From the NCBI RefSeq assembly GCF_014650895.1, contig NZ_BMVV01000004.1, forward strand, positions 186,001-250,000: 64,000 nucleotides of DNA, written 5' to 3'. This document shows positions 24,104-32,169 of the stretch, one piece after another. A program made the position numbers and the translations under genes. How positions within the stretch are numbered: the first letter of the stretch is position 1; each line of letters starts with the position of its first letter. Under the pieces are notes generated by a model that made no database searches, had not been told where the DNA came from, and was given only the letters and a program-made list of their open reading frames with translations. Source of the stretch: Streptomyces omiyaensis. Lineage in GTDB: Bacteria > Actinomycetota > Actinomycetes > Streptomycetales > Streptomycetaceae.

Positions 24104-24110
24104 ACGGACC

Positions 24111-25454
24111 ATGCGACTGACGATTCTCGGAGGCGGCGGATTCCGGGTGCCGCTGGTGTACGGCGCGCTGCTCGGCGACCACGCCGGGGGGCGGATCACC
24201 CACGTCACCCTGCACGATCTCGACGCGGAGCGGCTGACCGCCGTCGCCCGGGTGCTCGCCGAGCAGGCCGAGGGGGTGCCGGACGCGCCCGCCGTCACGG
24301 CCACCACCGACCTCGACGAGGCGCTGCGCGGCGCCGACTTCGTCTTCTCGGCGATCCGGGTCGGCGGCCTGGAGGGCCGGGCCGCCGACGAGCGGGTGGC
24401 GCTGGCCGAGGGGGTGCTGGGGCAGGAGACCGTGGGTGCGGGCGGGATCGCGTACGGCCTGCGGACCGTGCCGGTCGCGGTCGCCGTCGCCCGCCGGATC
24501 GCCGTGCTCGCCCCGGACGCCTGGGTCATCAACTTCACCAACCCGGCGGGCCTGGTGACGGAGGCGATGTCACGGATCCTGGGCGACCGGGTCGTCGGCA
24601 TCTGCGACTCCCCCGTGGGTCTGGGCCGCCGGGTCGCGCGGGTCCTCGGCGCCGACCCGGACCGGGTGTGGATCGACTACGCGGGCCTCAACCACCTGGG
24701 ATGGCTGCGCGGGCTGCGGGTGGACGGGCGCGACGAGCTGCCCCGGCTCCTCGCCGACGAGGCGCTGCTCGGCTCCTTCGAGGAGGGCAGGCTCTTCGGC
24801 TCCGAATGGCTGCGGTCGCTCGGCGCGGTCCCCAACGAGTACCTGCACTACTACTACTTCAACCGGGAGGCCGTCGCCTCCTACCGGGGCGCGGAGAAGA
24901 CCCGGGGCGCCTACCTCCTGGAGCAGCAGGCCGGCTTCTACGCCGAGGCGGGCAGGCCGGGGACCCGCGCCCTGGACGCCTGGCACCGCGCCCTCGCCGA
25001 CCGGGAGGCGACCTACATGGCGCACAACCGGGAGGCGGCCGGCGCCGGGGACCGGGCCGAGGAGGACCTGGAGCCGGGCGGCTACGAGAAGGTGGCGCTG
25101 GCGCTGATGCGGGCGATCGCGCGCGGCGAGCGGGCCACGCTGATCCTCAACGTGCGCAACGGCACGACGCTGCCGGGCCTCGACGCGGACGCCGTGGTCG
25201 AGGTGCCGTGCGCGGTGGACGCGAACGGCGCCCGCCCGGTGGCCGTGGACCCGCTGCCGGGCCACGCCATGGGGCTGGTGTCGGCGGTGAAGGCGGTGGA
25301 GCGGGAGGTGCTGGCCGCCGCGGAGAGCGGTGCGCGGGCGGACGCGGTGAAGGCCTTCGCGCTGCACCCGTTGGTGGACTCGGTGGCGGTGGCCCGCCGG
25401 CTGCTCGACGGCTACGCGGCCGCGCACCCGGGGCTGGCGTACCTGCGTCCGTGA
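24111..25454 (+). CDS. 6-phospho-beta-glucosidase-type GH4 glycosidase
   Basis: A 447-residue family-4 glycoside hydrolase. The NAD-binding start MRLTILGGGGFRVPLVYGALL, VINFTNPAGLVTEAM, GICDSPVGLGRR (Cys metal ligand) and AGLNHLGWLRGL (His metal ligand) are all present. GH4 enzymes use NAD+ and Mn2+ in a redox-elimination mechanism on phosphorylated (or sometimes free) beta-glucosides. No PTS or sugar transporter is nearby, so the substrate source is unclear. Likely leaderless. A strong palindrome follows the stop. Confidence 0.92.
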   Translation: MRLTILGGGGFRVPLVYGALLGDHAGGRITHVTLHDLDAERLTAVARVLAEQAEGVPDAPAVTATTDLDEALRGADFVFSAIRVGGLEGRAADERVALAEGVLGQETVGAGGIAYGLRTVPVAVAVARRIAVLAPDAWVINFTNPAGLVTEAMSRILGDRVVGICDSPVGLGRRVARVLGADPDRVWIDYAGLNHLGWLRGLRVDGRDELPRLLADEALLGSFEEGRLFGSEWLRSLGAVPNEYLHYYYFNREAVASYRGAEKTRGAYLLEQQAGFYAEAGRPGTRALDAWHRALADREATYMAHNREAAGAGDRAEEDLEPGGYEKVALALMRAIARGERATLILNVRNGTTLPGLDADAVVEVPCAVDANGARPVAVDPLPGHAMGLVSAVKAVEREVLAAAESGARADAVKAFALHPLVDSVAVARRLLDGYAAAHPGLAYLRP

Positions 25455-25456
25455 AG

Positions 25457-25494
25457 CGCCGAGGGGGAAGGCCCGCGGGCCTTCCCCCTCGGCG
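25457..25494. terminator. Perfect 19-bp palindrome, bidirectional terminator
   Basis: Bases 25457-25475 and 25476-25494 are exact reverse complements with no spacer (CGCCGAGGGGG... to ...CCCCCTCGGCG). It lies 3 bases after the GH4 stop and 14 bases from the end of the convergent methyltransferase gene, so it can end both transcripts. Confidence 0.85.
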
Positions 25495-25508
25495 ACGCGC
25501 GCGTGCGG

Positions 25509-26327
25509 TCAGGGCTTGCGGGCCACGGCGGCCCAGCCCGGGATCGGGTCGTCTCCCTGGACCGGCACCGGATCGCCCAGCTCGGGGTGCCACTCGGCGG
25601 TGAGCGACACTCCGGGCTCGACGAGCTCCAGGCCCTCGAAGAAGACGGCGAGCTCGTCGCGGGTACGCGGCCGCAGGGTCAGCCCGCGTGCCTTGTACAT
25701 GGCGACGGCCTTGGCCGCGCCCTCGGGGTCGAAGTCGCCGGTGACCTGCGAGAGGACCAGGTAGCTGCCCGGGGCGAGCTGGTCGACGAGCTTGGCGACG
25801 ATGTCGTGGGCGCCGTCCTCGTCCCCCAGGAAGTGGAGCAGGGCCAGCATCGACAGGGCGATGGGCTTGTCGAAGTCAAGGACCTTTCCGGCCCTTTCGA
25901 GGATGGTCTCCGGGTCGCGGGCGTCCGCCTGGATGTACTCGGTGGCCCCCTCGGGGGTCGAGCGCAGCAGGGCGGCCGCGTGCGCGAGCACGATCGGGTC
26001 GTTGTCGCAGTAGACGATCCGGGACTCCGGCGCGGCCCGCTGCGCGATCTGGTGCAGGTTGGGCTCGGTCGGGATGCCGGTGCCGACGTCCAGGTACTGG
26101 CGGACGCCCTGGGCGCTGAGCCAGCGGATGGCGCGGTGCATGAAGGCGCGGTTCACCCGGGCCATGTCGCGGCCGCGGGCGTCCACGGTGAGGAGCTGGC
26201 GGGCCATCTCCTCGTCGACGGGGTAGTTGTCCTTGCCGCCCAGGAACCAGTCGTACATCCGCGCGGGGTGCGGCTTGCTGGTGTCGATCCGTATCTCGCT
26301 CCGCGAGGAAGCGGGGTCCTGGGGCAT
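25509..26327 (-). CDS. SAM-dependent methyltransferase, DUF574/SAV2177-type
   Basis: A 272-residue protein of the large actinomycete methyltransferase-like family recognised by SKPHPARMYDWFLGGKDNYPVD near the start, QYLDVGTGIPTEPNLHQIA (SAM-binding motif I) and VYCDNDPIVLAHA (motif II). Members are numerous in Streptomyces and their substrates are unknown. AGGAGAG is 3-4 bases before the ATG at 26327. It is the gene next to the second XRE-DUF397 module, read in the same direction. Confidence 0.88.
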   Translation of the reverse strand: MPQDPASSRSEIRIDTSKPHPARMYDWFLGGKDNYPVDEEMARQLLTVDARGRDMARVNRAFMHRAIRWLSAQGVRQYLDVGTGIPTEPNLHQIAQRAAPESRIVYCDNDPIVLAHAAALLRSTPEGATEYIQADARDPETILERAGKVLDFDKPIALSMLALLHFLGDEDGAHDIVAKLVDQLAPGSYLVLSQVTGDFDPEGAAKAVAMYKARGLTLRPRTRDELAVFFEGLELVEPGVSLTAEWHPELGDPVPVQGDDPIPGWAAVARKP

Positions 26328-26401
26328 CGGCTCTCCTGGTCGGGACGAACGGGTGGCACTACTACAAGAGTTACGTGACGGTAGGGGTGCGGCGGAAGGG
26401 G

Positions 26402-26638
26402 TCAGGTGAGCAGGAAGTCAGCCTGACCGGATTTGGCCCCCGCGATGAACGCGGCAATCTCCCCGTGGGTGTAGATGAGCGCGGGTCCTTCAGGGTCTGC
26501 GGACTGTCGCACGGCGACCCTGCCGTCGGCCAGCTTCATGGCCTCCACGCAGTTGCCCCCGTTCCCGCCGCTCCAGGGCTTGTGCCATCCCTCGGCACCG
26601 AGCTCCGCGGCGGGCATGCCGTTGTATATGCGATCCAT
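26402..26638 (-). CDS. DUF397 domain protein (second module)
   Basis: A 78-residue protein with a canonical DUF397 block: HKPWSGGNGGNCVEAMKLADG, VAVRQSADPEGPALIYTHGE, then AAFIAGAKSGQADFLLT. Its ATG follows the stop of the XRE gene with no gap (TGAATG), so the two are translationally coupled. Such pairs act as regulator plus small partner. The partner ATPase gene diverges on the other side of the regulator. Confidence 0.92.
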   Translation of the reverse strand: MDRIYNGMPAAELGAEGWHKPWSGGNGGNCVEAMKLADGRVAVRQSADPEGPALIYTHGEIAAFIAGAKSGQADFLLT

Positions 26639-27514
26639 TCACAGCTCCTTGCGGAGATCCCCGAGGATCTCCTTCGTGCGTTGTGCAGTCGCGGCCTGCG
26701 CCGCCATACGGTCCATGACCTCCAGGTGGGACGCCACCTCGGGACGCGCGTCGAGGTAGACGGCGCCGGTCAGGTACTCGCTGTAGACCATGTCCGGGAG
26801 TTCGGGCATGGCGAAGCGGAAGAGGACGAAGGGACCGTACGTGCCGGGGTGGTGGCCGGACGCGAACTCCGCGATCTGCAGGGTGACGTTCGGCAGCTCG
26901 GACGCTTCGAGCAGCCGGTCGAGCTGGTCGCGCATCACCTCGGGCCCGTCGCCGACCGGCCGGCGGAACACCGTCTCGTCCATGATCACCCAGAACTTCG
27001 GGGCGTCCTCCCTGGTCAACAGGGACTGGCGCTCCATCCGCAGGGCCACATGCCGATCGATGTCCTCTTCCCGCGCGGCGTCACCGCCGCCGCCGACCGC
27101 CCCGCTGCGCAGTATGGCGCGGGCGTATCCCTCGGTCTGGAGCAGACCGGGGACGAACTGGGGTTCGTAGGCCCGGATGAGGCTCGCGGCCCCCTCCAGG
27201 CTGACGTACATGGAGAACCAGCCGGGCAGCACGTCGTGGAACCGCTGCCACCAGCCGGGCAGGTTGGCCTCCTCGGCGAGCGCGACGAACGCCTCGGCCT
27301 CGGAGTCGGGGATCCCGTAGGCCCTCAGCAGCAGCTGGACGTACGGGATCTTCAGCGCGACCTCGGCGGTCTCCATGCGACGGACGGTGGCCGGTGCCAC
27401 GTGGAGGACCTTGGCGGCCTCCTCGCGCTTCAGGCCCGCGCGCTCGCGCAGATCCTGCAGACGCCGACCGAGGACGACCTGTCCCACCGTGGGGGCGGAC
27501 CGCGGCTCGCTCAC
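26639..27514 (-). CDS. XRE-family regulator with DUF5753 domain (second module)
   Basis: A 291-residue protein. The XRE domain (LGRRLQDLRERAGLKREEAAKVLHVAPATVRRMETAEVALK) is followed by DUF5753 beginning QFVPGLLQTEGYARAIL. The GTG at 27514 has GGGAGG 8 bases upstream. It shares layout with the XRE gene at 7986 but is the mirror image: here the regulator and DUF397 are on the minus strand and the HATPase on the plus strand. A 9-bp palindrome between them is the likely operator. Confidence 0.93.
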   Translation of the reverse strand: MSEPRSAPTVGQVVLGRRLQDLRERAGLKREEAAKVLHVAPATVRRMETAEVALKIPYVQLLLRAYGIPDSEAEAFVALAEEANLPGWWQRFHDVLPGWFSMYVSLEGAASLIRAYEPQFVPGLLQTEGYARAILRSGAVGGGGDAAREEDIDRHVALRMERQSLLTREDAPKFWVIMDETVFRRPVGDGPEVMRDQLDRLLEASELPNVTLQIAEFASGHHPGTYGPFVLFRFAMPELPDMVYSEYLTGAVYLDARPEVASHLEVMDRMAAQAATAQRTKEILGDLRKEL

Positions 27515-27578
27515 TCCCAAGACCTCCCCGACGCGCTGTTTGGACGAGTGTGCCACGAAGCCAGGCCAGAGAGAACAC

Positions 27579-27603
27579 GGCACTCTGCAATTTTCAGAGT
27601 GCC
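27579..27603. promoter_or_regulatory. Inverted repeat operator between second XRE gene and HATPase
   Basis: GGCACTCTG and CAGAGTGCC form a perfect 9-bp inverted repeat with a 7-base AT-rich spacer (CAATTTT) in the divergent promoter region. A second, shorter symmetric element (CACTTGCCAAGTG) follows at 27603-27615. Confidence 0.65.
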
Positions 27604-27640
27604 ACTTGCCAAGTGTCCGAGTCAGGAGGACAGTGTTCCG

Positions 27641-28267
27641 GTGAACCAGTACGGACTGCCGCCGGCGCGCCCCCGGGCCCCGGCGACAGCGACGTACGGC
27701 AGCCCTGCCCACTGTTGTGAGGAACCGGTCGTGGCTTCTGGTAACGCGCAGCCCTCAGGTCTCATGAGCTCCCGAGTCATGGCCCAGCGCCCGCAGCCCC
27801 GCCACGATCCCGCCCCCCACGACCCCCGGCACCGCGACCCGCACCACCGCGACCCGCTCCACCGCGACGCCCTGCGCCGCTTCGCCTTCGAGCTGCCCGC
27901 CCGCACCGAGTCCGTGAGCCGGGCCCGCCGCCTCGCCGAGGAGCGGCTGATCCTCTGGGGCCGCGGCCCCGAGATACGCGACACGGCCGCCCTGGTCGTC
28001 TCCGAACTGGTCACCAACGCGGTGCTGCACACCGCCAGCAGCAGGATCGTCTGCGAACTCCGCGACGGCGAGTCCCTCCGCATCGCGGTACGGGACGAGG
28101 GCGGGCCCGCCGGCCCCCGGATACGCGACTGCGGCGCGGACGAACGCGGCCGCGGCCTCCTCATCGTCGACGCCCTCTGCGCCTCCTGGGGCGCCGAGCG
28201 CACCGGCCACGGCACGGCGCAGATCGTCTGGGCGGAGCTCTCGGACGTCCTGGGGGAGCCATGCTGA
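27641..28267 (+). CDS. ATP-binding protein, HATPase_c_2 (RsbW-like serine kinase/anti-sigma type)
   Basis: A 208-residue protein. After a Pro/His-rich N-terminal ~85 residues (with HRDPHHRDPLHRD repeats) comes the GHKL ATPase domain: RFAFELPARTESVSRARRLAEERL, N-box VVSELVTNAVLH, G1 DEGGPAGPRI and G2 GRGLLIVDALC. All ATP-binding elements are intact, unlike the HATPase-like protein at 7317. AGGAGGA precedes the GTG at 27641. Its stop overlaps the start of the next gene. It forms a module with the divergent XRE-DUF397 pair. Confidence 0.88.
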   Translation: MNQYGLPPARPRAPATATYGSPAHCCEEPVVASGNAQPSGLMSSRVMAQRPQPRHDPAPHDPRHRDPHHRDPLHRDALRRFAFELPARTESVSRARRLAEERLILWGRGPEIRDTAALVVSELVTNAVLHTASSRIVCELRDGESLRIAVRDEGGPAGPRIRDCGADERGRGLLIVDALCASWGAERTGHGTAQIVWAELSDVLGEPC

Positions 28268-28701
28268 AGTCGATGGCCACCCTGCTCGCCCCCCGCGCCC
28301 GCCGCTCCCCCGAGAACGGCCCCGGCCGCGCCCCCGCCGTCACCGCCACCCGCCTCGCGGTCCCGACGGGCCTGAACACCGGCCTCGGCTGCGACGCCGT
28401 CGGCGTCCCCGCCCGCTTCGGCTTCAAGATCCTCTCCCGGCTCCCCGCCAAGGGCTGCGTGTACGCCGACACCGACTGGTGGTGGTGGCTCGTCCCGGGC
28501 GGCTCCGACCTCGACCTGGCCTGGCCGCTGCCCTCCTGCTACGCCCCCGGCGCCGAGATCCCCGACCGCGGACCGCGCCTGATCCACCACCCCGACGGCA
28601 CCTCGCCCTACACCCCGCCGATCCCCCTCTACCTGCTCGTCTGCCAGCTCACCGGGATCGCCCCGGCCTGGCCGGGCCCGCCGGTGCGCAGCGCGCTCTG
28701 A
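28261..28701 (+). CDS. Conserved hypothetical protein (146 aa), Trp-rich
   Basis: A 146-residue protein starting inside the end of the HATPase gene (ATG 28261, overlap of 7 bases), so probably coupled to it. After a basic tail the core reads TGLNTGLGCDAVGVPARFGFKILSRLPAKGCVYADTDWWWWLVPGG, then a Pro-rich end (SPYTPPIPLYLLVCQLTG). I know this pattern only from Streptomyces proteins next to HATPase genes. It may be part of the same regulatory module; no domain assigned. Confidence 0.7.
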   Translation: MLKSMATLLAPRARRSPENGPGRAPAVTATRLAVPTGLNTGLGCDAVGVPARFGFKILSRLPAKGCVYADTDWWWWLVPGGSDLDLAWPLPSCYAPGAEIPDRGPRLIHHPDGTSPYTPPIPLYLLVCQLTGIAPAWPGPPVRSAL

Positions 28702-28725
28702 CCGCCGCGGGCGCCCACGGCTGCG

Positions 28726-28731
28726 TAGAGT
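28726..28731 (+). promoter_or_regulatory. Candidate -10 element of a leaderless promoter (methyltransferase)
   Basis: TAGAGT lies 7 bases before the ATG at 28739 with no ribosome binding site between. Confidence 0.55.
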
Positions 28732-28738
28732 CGGCCCC

Positions 28739-29449
28739 ATGTCCACCCCGCAGGGCCCGACCCTCCGCGAACTGGCCGTCCAGGCGCTCTCCTCGGTCGA
28801 GCACGGCTACGACCTCCTGGCGCCCACGTTCGACGCGACCCCCTTCCGCACCCCCGACCGGATCCTGACGGCGGTGGCCCGCGCCCTGGAGGAGCGCGGG
28901 CCCTTCGCGTCCGGCCTGGACGTCTGCTGCGGCACCGGCGCGGGCCTCGGCGTCCTCCGCTCGGTCTGCGCGGGCCGCGTCGTCGGCGTCGACTTCAGTG
29001 CGAACATGCTGGCCGAGGCCCGCCGGCTGCACCCCGACGCCACCCTGGTCCGCGCCGACGCCCTGGCCCTCCCCTTCGCCCCGTCCTTCGACCTGGCGGT
29101 CAGCTTCGGCGCCTTCGGGCACTTCCTCCCCGACGGCCAGCGCACCCTCTTCGCCCGGATCCACGCCGCCCTCCGCCCCGGCGGCACCCTCGCCTTCCCC
29201 CTCCCGGCCCCGCCCCCGGTCGGCTCCCGCACCTACTGGGCCCTCTGGGCCTTCGACGCGGCGATGCGCGTGCGCAACGCCCTCTGGCGCCCGCCGTTCG
29301 TCATGTACTACCGCACCTTCCGCCTCCACGAGGTCCGCACCCTCCTGGAGGAGACCGGCTTCGACGTCACCCACCGCCCCCTCCCCGACTTCGGCACCCG
29401 CCCGGACGGCAGCCCGCACTGCCGACTGGTGCTGGCGCGCAAGGCCTAG
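28739..29449 (+). CDS. Class I SAM-dependent methyltransferase
   Basis: A 236-residue Rossmann methyltransferase: SGLDVCCGTGAGLGVLRSVC (motif I), VVGVDFSANMLAEAR (motif II), and DLAVSFGAFGHFLPDGQRTLFARIHAALRPGG (motifs IV-V). The acceptor is unknown. The stop overlaps that of the convergent membrane-protein gene by 4 bases (CTAG). Confidence 0.87.
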   Translation: MSTPQGPTLRELAVQALSSVEHGYDLLAPTFDATPFRTPDRILTAVARALEERGPFASGLDVCCGTGAGLGVLRSVCAGRVVGVDFSANMLAEARRLHPDATLVRADALALPFAPSFDLAVSFGAFGHFLPDGQRTLFARIHAALRPGGTLAFPLPAPPPVGSRTYWALWAFDAAMRVRNALWRPPFVMYYRTFRLHEVRTLLEETGFDVTHRPLPDFGTRPDGSPHCRLVLARKA

Positions 29450-31005
29450 CCCTTCGGGCCGTCCGCCCCGCACCGGGTCCGGGCGGAGTCCACCGGGACG
29501 AGGCGGAGCTTCTCCAGCGGGACCTTCAGGCCGGCGCGCTCCTCCGCGTCCCAGAGCACCACCACTCCGCCGGAATCGCCGAGCTTGAGGTAGGCGCGCC
29601 CCGGGTCCAGGACGCCGCCGTCGACCGGGACCTCGGCGAGCCTGCCGACGGGGGCGGGGCAGACCCACTCCGGGTCGATGCCGTAGTAGCCGGCCGGGGT
29701 GCGCCCCGCGTCGGCGGCGGCGACGGCCCGCTCGCCCGCCGCGCCCGCCGCCAGCAGGCCGAAGCCCATGAACCCCACCAGGACCAGCGCGATGCTCATC
29801 ACGAGCACCACGAAGTTGCCGAACAGACGGTCCTTGACGTGCCGGTGGAAGTGCTTCATGTAGCCCAGCAGGCTCGGGGCCATGAACCACAGGCTGAGGC
29901 ACGCGGTCAGTTTGAGCATCGCCATGAACTGGAAGGCCCGCGGTATCTCCACGTCCTCCAGGTCGACGTCGAAGGCGTCCAGGTACATGACGTGCAGCGC
30001 GGTGCCGAAGCCCGGCAGGAAACCGAAGGCGAGCGGGATCAGGGCGGGGAGCAGCCAGGGGGCGACCCGCTGCCAGCTCCACTGGCGCACCAGGAGGCGG
30101 AGGCCGTTGGCCACGGCCACCGCCGCCAGGACGCCCAGCAGGACGGGGGCCGCGACGCCCCGGTCCGGCACGTCCCTGGCCAGGAGGGCGCCCGCCGCGC
30201 AGCTGAACAGGACCAGGCCGGCGGCGACGGCGCCCGTGGCCGCGCGGGAGCCCCGGTGCGGGTGGCGCAGGGCGGTGAGGGCCGCGTACCAGGCGGTCAC
30301 CGGCAGCAGCGCGAGGCTCGTCCACGACCAGCGGTCCTGGACGAGCCGCACGTCCATGAGGCGCGCGCCCAGCAGCATGGCCAGCATCGCGCACACGAGC
30401 AGACGGCCCAGGATCCGCGCCGACTCCCGGCGGCCGGCCGCCTCGACCGGCGGCGTCGACGTCCGCACGGTGCCCGACACGCGGCGCACGGCGACCCCCT
30501 CCCGGCGGGCCGGCGTCCCCGGCAGCGGCCGCGCGGCGAGCCACCGGGCGGCCTGCGGCGTCGCCGCCGTGATCAGCCGGCCCGTGTCCCGGGTCCCGAG
30601 GCGCTCGGCGCAGCGGCGTGCGAGCCGGTCGCGGGCCCGGGCCGCCGCCCCCGCCTGCGCGGGGAGCTCGGTCCTGGCGTAGGCGTGCCACCGCGGCAGG
30701 TCCTTCGCGTCCCGCTCGACGCACTCGACGGCCAGGACCTGGAGGTCGAGCAGGAGCTCGTCGGCGATCACCTCGATCCGCTGCCGGGCGCCCGAGACCG
30801 CGTTGAGGCGGCTGCCGGGGAAACGGGCCTCGATCAGATAGCGGACGCGCCGCTCGGTGAGCGGGAGCGGGTCGCGGCCCTGCCGGTCGAGGACCGGCCA
30901 TCCCCGGGCGGCCAGCGCCTCCTCGAACATCGCGTGCTCGCCGAGCAGCCCGCGCAGTTCGACGAGTGCCGTGGCCCGCTGGTCGAACCTGGACTCTCGC
31001 GGCAT
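29446..31005 (-). CDS. Predicted multi-pass membrane protein, function unknown
   Basis: A 519-residue protein. The first ~220 residues are soluble, Arg/Ala-rich and helical (LVELRGLLGEHAMFEEALAARGWP, a motif with acidic and Trp residues). From ~235 to ~450 there are about six to seven hydrophobic helices (e.g. LLVCAMLAMLLGARL, LVLFSCAAGALLA, NFVVLVMSIALVLVGFMGF). A ~75-residue soluble tail ends the protein. GGGAGG lies 9 bases before the ATG at 31005. I do not recognise a family. Upstream reading frames overlap the tRNA and are excluded. Confidence 0.75.
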   Translation of the reverse strand: MPRESRFDQRATALVELRGLLGEHAMFEEALAARGWPVLDRQGRDPLPLTERRVRYLIEARFPGSRLNAVSGARQRIEVIADELLLDLQVLAVECVERDAKDLPRWHAYARTELPAQAGAAARARDRLARRCAERLGTRDTGRLITAATPQAARWLAARPLPGTPARREGVAVRRVSGTVRTSTPPVEAAGRRESARILGRLLVCAMLAMLLGARLMDVRLVQDRWSWTSLALLPVTAWYAALTALRHPHRGSRAATGAVAAGLVLFSCAAGALLARDVPDRGVAAPVLLGVLAAVAVANGLRLLVRQWSWQRVAPWLLPALIPLAFGFLPGFGTALHVMYLDAFDVDLEDVEIPRAFQFMAMLKLTACLSLWFMAPSLLGYMKHFHRHVKDRLFGNFVVLVMSIALVLVGFMGFGLLAAGAAGERAVAAADAGRTPAGYYGIDPEWVCPAPVGRLAEVPVDGGVLDPGRAYLKLGDSGGVVVLWDAEERAGLKVPLEKLRLVPVDSARTRCGADGPKG

Positions 31006-31041
31006 CCGCCGCCCCCTCCCCCGAAGGTACCGATGCATGAC

Positions 31042-31078
31042 GAGAAGGCCGGTCGATACGAGATCGACCGGCCTTCTC
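31042..31078 (-). terminator. 16-bp hairpin downstream of tRNA-Leu
   Basis: Perfect arms 31042-31057 and 31063-31078 with a 5-base loop lie just past the 3′ end of the tRNA gene on the minus strand. Probable tRNA transcript terminator. Confidence 0.8.
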
Positions 31079-31081
31079 CGC

Positions 31082-31168
31082 TGTGTCCGAGGGGGGACTT
31101 GAACCCCCACGCCCGATAAAGGGCACTAGCACCTCAAGCTAGCGCGTCTGCCATTCCGCCACCCGGAC
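31082..31168 (-). tRNA. tRNA-Leu (GAG)
   Basis: An 87-base tRNA with a long variable arm as in class II tRNAs. The acceptor stem GTCCGGG pairs with CTCGGAC; the anticodon stem CTAGC/GCTAG encloses the loop TTGAGGT, so the anticodon is GAG, reading CUC/CUU. The T arm GGGGGTTCAAGTCCCCC is intact. CCA is not encoded. Boundaries set from the acceptor stem plus the discriminator A. Confidence 0.95.
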
Positions 31169-31281
31169 CAGGTGCCTGTCGCGATCGCGGGTTCTCCCCG
31201 CGGCGACATGGATAACTCTACCAGGGGTTCGCGGGGGCTTTCACCGGTGTTTCCCGTGGTCAGTCGTGGGGTGGTGGGAGG

Positions 31282-31338
31282 GGGCGGTCCCGTGCGCCGG
31301 TGGACCCCCGGTCGTGACCGGGCGCACGGGGACCGCCC
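31282..31338 (-). terminator. Long GC-rich hairpin downstream of the sortase gene
   Basis: GGGCGGTCCCGTGCGCC (from 31282) pairs with GGGCGCACGGGGACCGCCC (to 31338) apart from one bulged base. It lies between the sortase stop and the tRNA on the minus strand and probably ends the sortase transcript. Confidence 0.7.
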
Positions 31339-31455
31339 ATCCCCGGGGATGCCGCCGCGGCGGCCTGGAGCCGGGCGCCCCCCGACGCCTGCTCCGGGAC
31401 CCACCTTGTCCCCGGGGGGTTGGTCCAGGCCAGCCGGTGTCCGGAATACGTCAGG

Positions 31456-32088
31456 TCAGCGGAGGCCGGTGAGGCGGGCGGAGACGACCACGTTGCCGGT
31501 GTAGCCGGTGGCGCGGGTGTAGGGGCCGCCGCAGGTGATGAGGCGCAGCTCGGGGGCGCCGGTGGAGGCGTAGACGCGGTCGGCGGGGAAGGCGTCCTTG
31601 GGGACCAGCTCGACGCCGTGGACGGTGAAGACGGCGGTCCGGCCGTCGGCGCGGTGGACCTCGATCGCGCGGCCGCGGACGAGCGCACCGAGGGCGTGGA
31701 AGACCGCGGGGCCGGCCGGGGTGTCGACGTGGCCGACGACGACGGCGGTGCCGGCTTCGCCGGGGGTGACCGCGCCGGAGAACCAGCCGGCCCGGCCGGG
31801 GTGCTCGGGCGGCGGGGCCTCGATCCAGCCGTCCCGGTCCAGGCCGACCCGGGTCAGCGGGGCGTCCACGCCGATCGCGGGGATCGTGACGGAGAGCGGG
31901 GCGGCGGCGGGGAGGGCCGGGCGGGCGCGGAGCGGGGAGGGCGCCGGGGCCGGGGCGTCGGCCGCGGGGGGCCGGGGCGGGCCGGCCGCGGCGAGCTGCT
32001 CGGTACCGCCGCGGACGAGGTGGACGCCGACGAGGAGGAGGATCGCGACGACGCCCCAGGCGCCGCGCCTGCCGTGCGCGCTGTCCAC
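31456..32088 (-). CDS. Class F sortase
   Basis: A 210-residue membrane-anchored transpeptidase. One N-terminal helix (WGVVAILLLVGVHLV) and a Pro/Ala-rich spacer precede the sortase barrel. Catalytic residues: His in VVVGHVDTPAG, Cys in LRLITCGGPY and Arg in NVVVSARLTG near the end. Class F sortases of actinobacteria attach or process surface proteins; targets are mostly unknown. The GTG at 32088 has GAGGAGG 8 bases upstream. It follows, on the same strand, a gene for a secreted, membrane-tethered protein that may be its partner. Confidence 0.9.
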   Translation of the reverse strand: MDSAHGRRGAWGVVAILLLVGVHLVRGGTEQLAAAGPPRPPAADAPAPAPSPLRARPALPAAAPLSVTIPAIGVDAPLTRVGLDRDGWIEAPPPEHPGRAGWFSGAVTPGEAGTAVVVGHVDTPAGPAVFHALGALVRGRAIEVHRADGRTAVFTVHGVELVPKDAFPADRVYASTGAPELRLITCGGPYTRATGYTGNVVVSARLTGLR

Positions 32089-32124
32089 CGCCGCGGCCTC
32101 CTCGTCTCGGGTGGGTGCTCGGTC

Positions 32125-32165
32125 GCCCCTCCGTCCCGGTCCTCGTCACACCGGGACGGAGGGGC
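32125..32165 (-). terminator. 16-bp hairpin between the secreted-protein and sortase genes
   Basis: Arms 32125-32140 and 32150-32165 pair perfectly around a 9-base loop, 5 bases after the stop of the secreted-protein gene and 37 bases before the sortase start. It may uncouple or attenuate expression of the two genes. Confidence 0.75.
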
Positions 32166-32169
32166 CGTC

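Noticed and set aside
31006..31110. Longer start for the membrane protein gene, running into the tRNA
   Set aside because: The added residues (MGVQVPPRTQ) are the familiar antisense translation of a tRNA T-arm; a good RBS precedes the ATG at 31005.
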